Below, piece after piece: positions 43,823 to 51,259 of a DNA stretch of 58,657 bases. The stretch's first letter is position 1, and each line of letters opens with the position of its first letter. The stretch comes from Bacteroidales bacterium. GTDB lineage: Bacteria; Bacteroidota; Bacteroidia; Bacteroidales; F082. Location: NCBI GenBank assembly GCA_015493525.1, contig WGCY01000002.1:1-58657 (forward strand). The letters are read 5' to 3'. A program made the position numbers and the translations under genes. The notes beneath the pieces are model-generated. The model was not told the origin of the DNA and searched no databases. It saw only the letters and a program-made list of their open reading frames with translations.

Positions 43823-45037
43823 ATGATTTCATTAACAACTACTCTTAAAAAGAATTTATTTTGGCTGCTTTTTATCATGACTGGCCTATTAATGATGACC
43901 TCCTGTAAAAAGGAAACCGCAAATACAAGTTCCAAACCCAAAACAGTTACAGGTACCTGGAAGTTTACCCTTTCTCCTGACAAAAGTGTACCGGACACAA
44001 CGTTTATTAAAGGAATTAGAGGCTCCGAACAGGAAGAATATGCTTCTGAATTTGATAACATTTTCCTGTATGAAGACGAAAACGGGGACATTACAGGTGA
44101 TCACGCGCCATTTCGCTTTGAGGGCAAAAGAAATAAAGACTCGGTCGTACTGGAAGTGTACAATGTAAAAGATGGCCATTACACACCCGGTATCGAAACA
44201 AAAATGATGGTAAAAACATCCGTCATACGGCTAAAAATTGATGCCTTCAGCCGAATGAAAGGTCATGGCACATACCTTCCCAACCCCGATTATGATGGGG
44301 CAGAAAAGGAGTCCTATTTTGTGGAAGCAGAGAGAAGAAACCCCCTGACAGCCACTGCTAAAAACTTTAAAGAGACAAATAACGATGTACTCAACACACT
44401 GTGCAAAATAGATGGCAGTATCAGCTCCTGGTTAATCTCCAAATTGAGCGACGGGGTATTCAGGCCCATGGGCGGATGCTATCTGGAGAAAGATGGTGGT
44501 GGCTACTACATATTTGGCCATTATGGCCCGGGAAACCTTTTACCCATTTACACCCAAACGGTTTACTATCCGTTCGAATGGTCATGGTGCAAAGTAAGAA
44601 AGTATAAATTTCATATTAGCTTAAAAGGCGATCTTGTGGAAGTAGCGGCACTTAAATGGATTGTCCAACATCAGGCACCCGGGGGAGACAAATTTTATGG
44701 CAATCTTGGTTTTGATGGCCTGGATGCGTTGAACACAGCTATCACAGATTTCCAAAATAAGTTTGGAGGATTTGCCATCTCGTTTGGATACAGTTTAAGA
44801 ACAAGAAACCTTTCCATTTATATCAACCACAGCAAAGGTAGCAGCTGGGATGCCCAACATCATTATCTCGTAACAAATATTGCCTCTGCCCTGGGACCAC
44901 ATGTTCACGAAATCTACTACTTCTCGGGAAGAGACATTACCGACCATTGGTATTTGAGAAGAAGTGAATTCGGGGTCTGCAACACCTCCCTCCTATTCTG
45001 TTATGTATTGGGTACCAATCAAATAGAATACAACTAA
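43823..45037 (+). CDS. lipoprotein of unknown function
   Basis: A 404-aa protein with a lipoprotein signal (lipobox LMMTSC, Cys28). I do not recognise the mature domain. Residues 40-165 look like a lipocalin-like beta sheet (TVTGTWKFTLSP is a frequent start of such domains, then DENGDITGDHAPFRFEG). Residues 190-404 contain several Trp, Cys and His residues (WSWCKVRKYKFH, AQHHYLVTNIAS, GVCNTSLLFCY). It has its own promoter and a terminator and is not linked to an operon. The upstream DNA is more AT-rich than the surroundings. Location is probably the outer membrane. Confidence 0.75.
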   Translation: MISLTTTLKKNLFWLLFIMTGLLMMTSCKKETANTSSKPKTVTGTWKFTLSPDKSVPDTTFIKGIRGSEQEEYASEFDNIFLYEDENGDITGDHAPFRFEGKRNKDSVVLEVYNVKDGHYTPGIETKMMVKTSVIRLKIDAFSRMKGHGTYLPNPDYDGAEKESYFVEAERRNPLTATAKNFKETNNDVLNTLCKIDGSISSWLISKLSDGVFRPMGGCYLEKDGGGYYIFGHYGPGNLLPIYTQTVYYPFEWSWCKVRKYKFHISLKGDLVEVAALKWIVQHQAPGGDKFYGNLGFDGLDALNTAITDFQNKFGGFAISFGYSLRTRNLSIYINHSKGSSWDAQHHYLVTNIASALGPHVHEIYYFSGRDITDHWYLRRSEFGVCNTSLLFCYVLGTNQIEYN

Positions 45038-45060
45038 TTGAAGTGCTTTTTGTTTTATTA

Positions 45061-45092
45061 AAAACCGGAGGAAAAAGCCTTCGGTTTTTTAT
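45061..45092. terminator. terminator between the lipoprotein and copper ATPase genes
   Basis: AACCGGAGG and CCTTCGGTT pair with one mismatch around a short loop, with A and T runs on either side, so both converging genes can use it. Confidence 0.75.
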
Positions 45093-45100
45093 TTAAATGT

Positions 45101-47668
45101 CTATTGTTTTCTAAGCCTCAAGGCATTGGAGATGACCGAAACCGAACTGAAACTCATGGCGGCAGCGGCAATGATAGGACTCAAAAGCAGTCCGAAAACA
45201 GGGTACAAAGCACCGGCAGCGATGGGAACCCCCACAGAGTTATATACAAAGGCAAAAAACAAATTCTGCTTAATGTTACGCATTACCTTGTGACTCAGGT
45301 CATGTGCCCTGACAATGCCGTTTAAGTCACCTTTTACCAGGGTTATTTCAGCACTTTGCATGGCAATATCCGTACCTGTTCCCATGGCAATACCAATATT
45401 TGCCTGTGTGAGGGCCGGGGCATCATTAATGCCATCACCGGCCATGGCCACAATATGTCCCTGATCCTGCAACTCTTTCACTTTGTTGTATTTATCTTCA
45501 GGAAGGCAATCTGCCTGGAAACCATCAATACCCACCTCATCGGCAATGGCTTTGGCGGTATATTCGTTGTCACCTGTAAGCATAATCACTTTCAGGCCTG
45601 CTTTGTGCAAAGCCCGGACAGCCTGCCTGGAAGTTTCTTTAACCTTGTCGGCAACGCCCACCATTCCAGCCGGTTTCTTGTCGATGACCAAAAACATAAC
45701 GGTTTGCCCTTTTTGCTGCCACTGTGTAGCATCTTTCAATTGTTTATCTGTAAGTTTGGCACCCACGATTTCCAGAAGACGGCTGTTACCGAGGCCAACC
45801 TCTTTTTCTTTCCATTTTCCGATAACCCCTTTTCCGGCTACAGCTTCAAAATCTTCCACTTCAAAAAGGGCTATATTTTTCTCTTTTGCTCCTTTCACAA
45901 TAGCATCAGCCACAGGGTGTTCACTATTTTTATCCAGCGAAGCGGCAATGGTCAGGATGTCAGCGTCCGAATAACCCGTATCAAACGAAACGAACAAATT
46001 CAAAGAAAGTTTTCCTTCGGTGAGTGTACCGGTTTTATCCACAATGACCGTATCCACCTTGTCCATCTCTTCGATGGCCTTGGCATCTTTCACCAGCACA
46101 CCCGATTGGGCAGCACGTCCGGTACCTACCATGATCGACATGGGCGTAGCCAGTCCGAGCGCACAAGGGCAGGCGATGACCAACACGGCAATGGCATTTA
46201 CGAAAGCATAAACAAGTGCGGGGTCCGGCCCCCGGAAATACCAAATGGTAAATGTAAGAATGGCAATCGCCACAACAATCTGCACAAAATATTTGGCCAC
46301 TTTATCAGCCAGTCCCTGAATGGGAGCTCTGGTGCCACTGGCTTTGTTCACCATTTCAATAATTTGTGCCAGTAGCGTATCGGAGCCTACTTTCTCTGCT
46401 TTCATCCGGAAAGCTGTTTTACCGTTGACGGTACCCCCAATCACTTTATCCCCTTCGGTTTTCTCCACAGGAATAGATTCACCGGTAATCATACCTTCAT
46501 CAATAATGGCATTTCCGTTATGGATAATTCCATCCACGGGTATTTTTTCTCCGGGACGTACCTGCAGGATATCTCCCGATTTGACCTCTTCAAGAGGAAT
46601 TTCCTCTTCAACACCCTTGCGGATGACCCTTGCCACGGGAGGCACCAGGTTGAGCAAAGCTTTAATGGCCGTATTGGTTTTGCTGTGAGCCCTGAGTTCG
46701 AGAACCTGGCCCAGCAATACCAATGATAAAATAAAGGCAGAAGCTTCAAAATAGAGATGGACATACCCGCCCTCATCTTTAAATTCTGCCGGAAAAATCC
46801 CGGGAACGAACATGCCCAGTACACTAAAAATAAAAGCAGCCCCCACACCGAGTGAGATTAGCGTCCACATGTTGGGCGACCATCTGAGTACTGAATTCCA
46901 GCCTCTCACAAAGAAATCCCATCCGGCATAAAACACAACCGGAATAGTCAAAATAAATTCCGTCCAACGCCAGAAATTCTCCGGAGCCAGTTTTTCCAGA
47001 TTAATACCCGGCACATAAGCCGACATACTAATAAACAACACCGGAACCGAGAGCACCAGGGCAATCCAAAACCGCTTCAGCATATCTTTATAAGCTTTCT
47101 CCTCAGGGCTTTTCTCTTCTGTTTTTTTTGCTGTCAGGCTTACTTCCGGTATCAAATGCATGCCGCAAACCGGGCAATCGCCGGGGTGATCGTAGGTTTT
47201 GTCGCCTTCGCAACGCATGGGGCAATGATACCGGGCACCCGATTCAGTATGTGACTGAACAGGGTGTACAGCTTTCACTTTCAACGTGTTACTTTGCGTA
47301 TCCTGCTCTTTGACAGGGGAAACCATGGCTTTTTTTGCCGAATGGTTGTGCTCCGCCATTTTTGTATCACCGTTTAAGGGAACAAGGAACATACCACATA
47401 CAGGGCATTTTCCCGGTTCTTCATAAGTCTTGTCGCCTTCGCAATGCATGGGGCAATAATATTGTTCATCAGGTTCCTGCTCTACCTTTAAGGCAGCATC
47501 TGGCTTTGCCTGTACGTGTACATGTTCATGTTTGTGTTGGCCGTTTTTCTTTTCACCGTTTACCGGAACCAAATGCATGCCACATACCGGGCAATCGCCG
47601 GGTTGGTCATAGGTTTTTTCACCTTCGCAATGCATGGGGCAGTAATAGCTTAATGTTTCGTTTTCCAC
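45101..47668 (-). CDS. copA: Cu+-translocating P-type ATPase with three tandem metal-binding modules
   Basis: An 855-aa P1B ATPase. Residues 8-34, 70-97 and 147-174 are three copies of a heavy-metal-binding module of the form [24 protein letters not shown], joined by His-rich linkers. Eight membrane helices follow, with the TGES actuator motif, CPC at 500-502 in helix 6, and DKTGT with the phosphorylated Asp544. No classical HMA (GMTCxxC) domain is present; the Cys4/Met modules replace it. CPC indicates Cu+ or Ag+ export. It is preceded by the SHOCT gene 118 bp upstream and may share the transcript and its copper-type operator. Confidence 0.93.
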   Translation of the reverse strand: MENETLSYYCPMHCEGEKTYDQPGDCPVCGMHLVPVNGEKKNGQHKHEHVHVQAKPDAALKVEQEPDEQYYCPMHCEGDKTYEEPGKCPVCGMFLVPLNGDTKMAEHNHSAKKAMVSPVKEQDTQSNTLKVKAVHPVQSHTESGARYHCPMRCEGDKTYDHPGDCPVCGMHLIPEVSLTAKKTEEKSPEEKAYKDMLKRFWIALVLSVPVLFISMSAYVPGINLEKLAPENFWRWTEFILTIPVVFYAGWDFFVRGWNSVLRWSPNMWTLISLGVGAAFIFSVLGMFVPGIFPAEFKDEGGYVHLYFEASAFILSLVLLGQVLELRAHSKTNTAIKALLNLVPPVARVIRKGVEEEIPLEEVKSGDILQVRPGEKIPVDGIIHNGNAIIDEGMITGESIPVEKTEGDKVIGGTVNGKTAFRMKAEKVGSDTLLAQIIEMVNKASGTRAPIQGLADKVAKYFVQIVVAIAILTFTIWYFRGPDPALVYAFVNAIAVLVIACPCALGLATPMSIMVGTGRAAQSGVLVKDAKAIEEMDKVDTVIVDKTGTLTEGKLSLNLFVSFDTGYSDADILTIAASLDKNSEHPVADAIVKGAKEKNIALFEVEDFEAVAGKGVIGKWKEKEVGLGNSRLLEIVGAKLTDKQLKDATQWQQKGQTVMFLVIDKKPAGMVGVADKVKETSRQAVRALHKAGLKVIMLTGDNEYTAKAIADEVGIDGFQADCLPEDKYNKVKELQDQGHIVAMAGDGINDAPALTQANIGIAMGTGTDIAMQSAEITLVKGDLNGIVRAHDLSHKVMRNIKQNLFFAFVYNSVGVPIAAGALYPVFGLLLSPIIAAAAMSFSSVSVISNALRLRKQ

Positions 47669-47786
47669 TTTTCTGTTTTTTAGTGTTTTTTTCTGGCTTG
47701 TTCAAATCTGTTTAAAAGTCCCGGGCGTTTTCCCGCACCCCGAAAGGTGCAGGAAGAGAATCCAGTTCTATCCAACATTGTGAAGG

Positions 47787-48008
47787 TTATAGACTGTTGA
47801 GCATGTTGTTATACTCTTCTTTAGAGATTTCGCCACGGGCAAACCTTTTTGACAGGATTTCGCGGGCTGTTTGCTGTTGAAACCGGGAGCCGTTATATCC
47901 ACGGCCAAAAAGGACGTACAGGAACCAGACGAAAAGGGCCATCATTACCAGGCCACCCATCCACCAAAATCCCATTCCCCAACCGGTCATATTTCCAAAA
48001 TTCATCAT
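47787..48008 (-). CDS. small SHOCT-domain membrane protein
   Basis: A 73-aa protein with one hydrophobic segment (GFWWMGGLVMMALFVWFLYV, about residues 13-32) and a C-terminal SHOCT motif (AREILSKRFARGEISKEEYNNML). The N-terminus is rich in Met (MMNFGNMTGWGMGFWWMGG), which might coordinate Cu+. Such genes often accompany copper ATPases in this phylum. It has an operator and promoter of its own (48041-48099) and precedes copA. Function is not established. Confidence 0.85.
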   Translation of the reverse strand: MMNFGNMTGWGMGFWWMGGLVMMALFVWFLYVLFGRGYNGSRFQQQTAREILSKRFARGEISKEEYNNMLNSL

Positions 48009-48040
48009 AGCTTTAAATTTTTATGGCTTTTAATTTTTCC

Positions 48041-48099
48041 ACAAATGTAGTGTGAGGCAGGGCGATAGCTGTTATACAATTCAGGGAAAGAGTTACATG
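48041..48099 (-). promoter_or_regulatory. copper-region operator and promoter, SHOCT-copA unit
   Basis: On the minus strand, a TGTAAC half-site and a TATAAC half-site lie 21 bp apart (48070-48099). The gap between them reads TCTTTCCCTGAATTG. The proximal half-site ends 21 bp before the -7 element TACATTTGT (48041-48049). The same arrangement occurs at three other promoters in the region. No -33 element is apparent, which suggests an activator. Confidence 0.75.
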
Positions 48100-48215
48100 A
48101 TTTTTAGGTTTATTTATAGAGTAAGTGGCTATTGTAGAAGCATCCTGACATAACAAAGCCTGCTTTGGAACCCGACAGGTCCCGGAGCAGGCTTGGTATA
48201 AAACGTTCAGGCAGT

Positions 48216-48602
48216 TTACAGCGAAGCAACCACCCTGCTCAGCTTTTCACCGATTTCACTGGCAATGGCTTTCATCTCTTCGTTTTCAACAGCCTGCATA
48301 GCAGCCACCGGATTAATGGAACTTACTTCTACCTTTCCCTCTTTTTCCTGCACAATAAAGTTGCAGGGAAGTACTGTTCCGATTTTGTCATCGGCGGTAA
48401 GCGACTTTAAGGCATAAGGCGGATTACAGGCTTCCAGTACACGGTATTTCCGGAAATCCACATCCAATTTTTCTTTTAATGTTTTTTGAAAATCAATTTC
48501 GGCCACAACGCCAAAACCTTCTTTTTTCAATGCTTCTTTTGTGCGCTCAATGGCTTCTTCAAAAGAACCTTCTTTTAATGTTTTTGTGAAATAGTAACGC
48601 AT
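48216..48602 (-). CDS. DUF302-domain protein
   Basis: A 128-aa cytoplasmic protein with the DUF302 fold (FEEAIERTKEALKKEGFGVV, YRVLEACNPPYALKSL, GTVLPCNFIVQEKEG). Residues Cys69 and Cys90 (in EACNPP and LPCNFI) are characteristic of the family and could bind metal, but no biochemical role is settled. It is transcribed from its own copper-type operator and ends about 120 bp before the SHOCT promoter. An imperfect inverted repeat (AAGCCTGCT with AGCAGGCTT, 48156-48194) lies downstream and could be a weak terminator. Confidence 0.88.
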   Translation of the reverse strand: MRYYFTKTLKEGSFEEAIERTKEALKKEGFGVVAEIDFQKTLKEKLDVDFRKYRVLEACNPPYALKSLTADDKIGTVLPCNFIVQEKEGKVEVSSINPVAAMQAVENEEMKAIASEIGEKLSRVVASL

Positions 48603-48644
48603 GACTTTTATTTTTTAATGTTGATGATACTTTTTAAATAGGAT

Positions 48645-48703
48645 ACAAAAGTAATGCATCGATAAGGGCTACCTGTTACACAATTATGGTAAAAAGTTAC
48701 AGG
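48645..48703 (-). promoter_or_regulatory. copper-region operator and promoter, DUF302 gene
   Basis: On the minus strand, two TGTAAC half-sites 21 bp apart (48674-48703) separated by TTTTTACCATAATTG. The proximal one ends 21 bp before the -7 element TACTTTTGT (48645-48653). This is the best-conserved copy of the four. Confidence 0.78.
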
Positions 48704-48759
48704 TTTTACAGTTATTCCGGAATAGTAAGATAAACAGAGACAAATATAGCTGCGTCATT

Positions 48760-48935
48760 GGGGGATATCCAAAAAGTCTAACTCTGGCCGTCATTGCGAG
48801 GAAACAGGGCAGATAAAATGCGATGGCTGACGAAGCAATCTCTTGACAAAGAACCTGTTCTCCGGAAGATTGCTTCTGCTCTGCCACCGGCAGAACATCG
48901 CAATGACGAGCTTTTCTTACTTTTTGGACATCCCC
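48760..48935. repeat. 176-bp inverted-repeat element (CGTCATTGCGAG family)
   Basis: The outer ends GGGGGATATCCAAAAAGT and ACTTTTTGGACATCCCC are inverted repeats. Inside them CGTCATTGCGAG and CGCAATGACG pair, as do GAAGCAATCT and AGATTGCTTC, so the element can fold on itself. It occupies most of the gene-free gap between the DUF302 gene and the multicopper oxidase. Elements with CGTCATTGCGAG ends are found dispersed in many bacterial genomes. Confidence 0.75.
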
Positions 48936-48967
48936 AATCTCACGAAAGATGGACTACCTATTAAATA

Positions 48968-49018
48968 GATTACTTCGTCAGCCCACACACGTTTCCACCT
49001 TATTTCCTCGCAATGACG
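48968..49018. repeat. partial copy of the CTTCGTCAG...CGCAATGACG repeat
   Basis: The segment from TACTTCGTCAGCCCAC to TTTCCTCGCAATGACG matches the complement of the left arm of the 176-bp element (48789-48842). Only one arm is present, so it is a half-copy or a decayed copy. Beyond it, 49019-49134 shows nothing further that I can identify. Confidence 0.65.
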
Positions 49019-49134
49019 TTCTTTAGAAAGTTCCGTGAACACTGCTTACTTTTACAACCGTCCTATGGCACAGCTCACGTACAATTTGGCTTTTAGCAGC
49101 GTGTCGTTGTGCATCGAAGAAGAGGGATAGCCCA

Positions 49135-50865
49135 TTAGTTGATAACTATTTTTCTTACATCCTGCCCGGTAGTTGTCTGAATTTTAATGAAATACAAACC
49201 TTCCGGTATGTTAGAAACGTTCAGTTTCAGTTCGCCCGTCAGGTTGGTTTTTTGCTGCAATAACTTTTCACCCGTAAGGCTGTAAAGCGCATACGAAAGA
49301 ATGGTTTCGCCAACACTGGATGCCTTCACTGTAAGAAAATCTCCCTGAACAGGGTTGGGAAAAACGGAAAGTCTGGTGTTCTCAGCGAAATGGTCGTTTA
49401 CACCTGTTACCCGGCTCACCACATTGAATTGCCCCATCATGCCCTGATCTTCGTGGGTCAGCATGTGGCAATGGTACATATAAGGAACCGTGTCATCGGC
49501 AAAATCTTCGAAAACGGTGATAAAGCGTACCGTTTCCTGGGGCTTTACCAAAACGACATCTTTGCGTCCCTGCTCAGAAGCCGGCGGAGCATTGCCATCC
49601 CTGTCAAGAATGTAAAACTGAACATCATGAATATGAAAAGGATGGGCTATGGCCGAATTGTTTTCCAGCGTCCAGATTTCCACATTGTTCAGTTGAATGG
49701 TGTAGTTGATGACATTCATATCGAAACTGACATCGTTAATCAAAAATTTTCCGTTCAGTTGGTCCATACCCCGTGTCTGTGGCGAAAAAGTCAGGTCGCG
49801 TGTAACGGTAGCATCGCTTTCCGGAATGGGGGAAACATTTACCAGCGTGGCCGGAATAGTTGTTACCGGCTGGCTTCCTGTGGCTCCCACACGAAACGAA
49901 ACCAAATTAAAGTCGCTGCCGTTCAGCGGATTGGGCTTGTAACCGTTTAATACCATAGAGGTGTTCATACCGGGATTTGTGGCCCCGTAAATCCCGTTGG
50001 GAAATTCGGAGGCATAACTTTTTAGTTCTACAGCCTTTCCCTGCAAACCGCTAAAGTCAATGAGTATCTCTGCCCGCTCACCGGGAGCCAGCTGCAGCCG
50101 TGTCAGCGAAAGTGGTTCACTCAGCAAGCCGCCATCGGAAGCAATCTGGTAAAATGTACGGTTGTCCGAAAGCCCCACATTAAAAACCCTTTGGGAAGAG
50201 CCGTTGAGCAACCGAAAACGTACCACCTGTTGGGGCACATCTACGTATGCATCGATGGTGGCATTTACCATAGCCACATCATCCGAGTTGGAAGGGACAA
50301 CAATTTGTTTGTTATCGTCAAAGTCCTTGGTTTGTATCACCAGTGGAAAATCATCCACGCCGTAAGTGCGGGGCAGGTTCAGGGCAGCTTCTTCGTTGTC
50401 CCTGACAATGATCAGGCCGGCAATTCCCATCGAAACCTGTTCGTTGGTATGGGTATGCAAGTGGGGATGGTACCAATAGGTAGCCGCCTTGTCCATAACC
50501 GTAAATTTTGGGTTCCATACAGCTCCGGGTGCAATGGTTGTATGTGGGCCGCCATCGTTGGCCGCTGATACATGCATGCCGTGCCAGTGAATAGTCGTGG
50601 TGTCACCTAACTGGTTTTTCACTTTGATATCCACGAAATCACCCTTTTTCATAATCAGTGTCGGGCCCAGTATGTTGCCGTTGGCCCCCATGGTAGTGGT
50701 GTTCACACCGGAATAGAACTGGTATTGTCCGTTTTGCAAATTCAGGGTAAAATTTGTTCCCGAAAGCGTATCGGGAATTAGCAACTGGTTTTGCGCATGG
50801 ACAGCACCGCTGAGCATGAAACCGAAAACCAGAAGAAAAGCAGTTTGAAGTAGTTGTTTTTTCAT
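49135..50865 (-). CDS. multicopper oxidase with T9SS sorting domain
   Basis: A secreted three-domain cupredoxin oxidase. The signal peptide MKKQLLQTAFLLVFGFMLSG sets the start at the ATG at 50865, giving 576 aa. All four copper motifs are present: TIHWHGMHV, WYHPHLHTHTNEQ, HPFHIHDVQF and YMYHCHMLTHEDQGMMGQF, whose Met is the axial ligand of the type 1 copper. The last 80 residues are a T9SS sorting domain (LSVFPNPVQGDFLTV to DVRKIVIN). It likely oxidises Cu+ to the less toxic Cu2+ outside the cell, like CueO, but does so at the cell surface. It has its own copper-type operator. Confidence 0.93.
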   Translation of the reverse strand: MKKQLLQTAFLLVFGFMLSGAVHAQNQLLIPDTLSGTNFTLNLQNGQYQFYSGVNTTTMGANGNILGPTLIMKKGDFVDIKVKNQLGDTTTIHWHGMHVSAANDGGPHTTIAPGAVWNPKFTVMDKAATYWYHPHLHTHTNEQVSMGIAGLIIVRDNEEAALNLPRTYGVDDFPLVIQTKDFDDNKQIVVPSNSDDVAMVNATIDAYVDVPQQVVRFRLLNGSSQRVFNVGLSDNRTFYQIASDGGLLSEPLSLTRLQLAPGERAEILIDFSGLQGKAVELKSYASEFPNGIYGATNPGMNTSMVLNGYKPNPLNGSDFNLVSFRVGATGSQPVTTIPATLVNVSPIPESDATVTRDLTFSPQTRGMDQLNGKFLINDVSFDMNVINYTIQLNNVEIWTLENNSAIAHPFHIHDVQFYILDRDGNAPPASEQGRKDVVLVKPQETVRFITVFEDFADDTVPYMYHCHMLTHEDQGMMGQFNVVSRVTGVNDHFAENTRLSVFPNPVQGDFLTVKASSVGETILSYALYSLTGEKLLQQKTNLTGELKLNVSNIPEGLYFIKIQTTTGQDVRKIVIN

Positions 50866-50938
50866 TTTTCTTTGTTTTTTCAGTTTGGTATTATCCTGCC
50901 GGAAAATTTTCCCTATACAGAAACATTCATTATCAACG

Positions 50939-50997
50939 GCAAAAATATAATCCACTTCACAGAAGTTTCTTACATTATTCCGGAAAAGGTTTATATA
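50939..50997 (-). promoter_or_regulatory. copper-region operator and promoter, multicopper oxidase
   Basis: On the minus strand, half-sites TATAAA and TGTAAG 21 bp apart (50968-50997), separated by CCTTTTCCGGAATAA. The proximal one ends 21 bp before the -7 element TATTTTTGC (50939-50947). This is the most divergent copy, but period and spacing are exactly those of the other three. The predicted leader is about 71 nt. Confidence 0.65.
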
Positions 50998-51011
50998 ATT
51001 CCGGATATTGT

Positions 51012-51062
51012 AATTGCTTCGTCAGACTGCGCACAGCCCCGCCTTATTTCCTTGCAATGACT
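51012..51062. repeat. second partial copy of the CTTCGTCAG...GCAATGACT repeat
   Basis: AATTGCTTCGTCAGACTGCG to TATTTCCTTGCAATGACT is in the same orientation as the copy at 48968. It lies just upstream of the operator of the multicopper oxidase. Confidence 0.65.
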
Positions 51063-51112
51063 TGTCAGGGTTGACTTTATAGACATCACCAGCATAGAGA
51101 GCAGAGATGGTT

Positions 51113-51259
51113 TTAATTAATTACATTTTCTTCTCCGGTACGAACACGGACGGCTCTTTCAATCCCGGAGACAAAAATCCAGCCATCGCCGCTCCGGCCG
51201 ATATAGCCGTATTTTTTAATTTCCTCAACCAGTTTGTGTTTCTTCTTCGAGCAAAGCAT
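51113..51259 (-). pseudogene. truncated P-II-like (GlnB family) remnant after cusA
   Basis: Read on the minus strand in a frame different from cusA, this 48-codon stretch ends with KLVEEIKKYGYIGRSGDGW, IFVSGIERAVRVRTGEENVI and a stop codon. That is the C-terminal third of a P-II signalling protein (typical ending: TGKIGDGKIFV then VIRIRTGE). The N-terminal two thirds, including the T-loop, are missing. An ATG at 51259 opens the frame inside the last codons of cusA, but the residues before KLVEEI have no P-II character. P-II-like genes often follow CusA-type pumps in this phylum. Best read as a deletion remnant, possibly still translated. Confidence 0.65.

Noticed and set aside
48156-48194. 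Strong intrinsic terminator of the DUF302 gene
   Set aside because: The stem AAGCCTGCT/AGCAGGCTT has a long loop and too few Ts after it. It is kept only as a weak possibility in the DUF302 entry.
48684-48887. Small minus-strand frame in the gap before the multicopper oxidase
   Set aside because: It lies inside the 176-bp inverted-repeat element and the DUF302 operator, so it is a repeat artefact.
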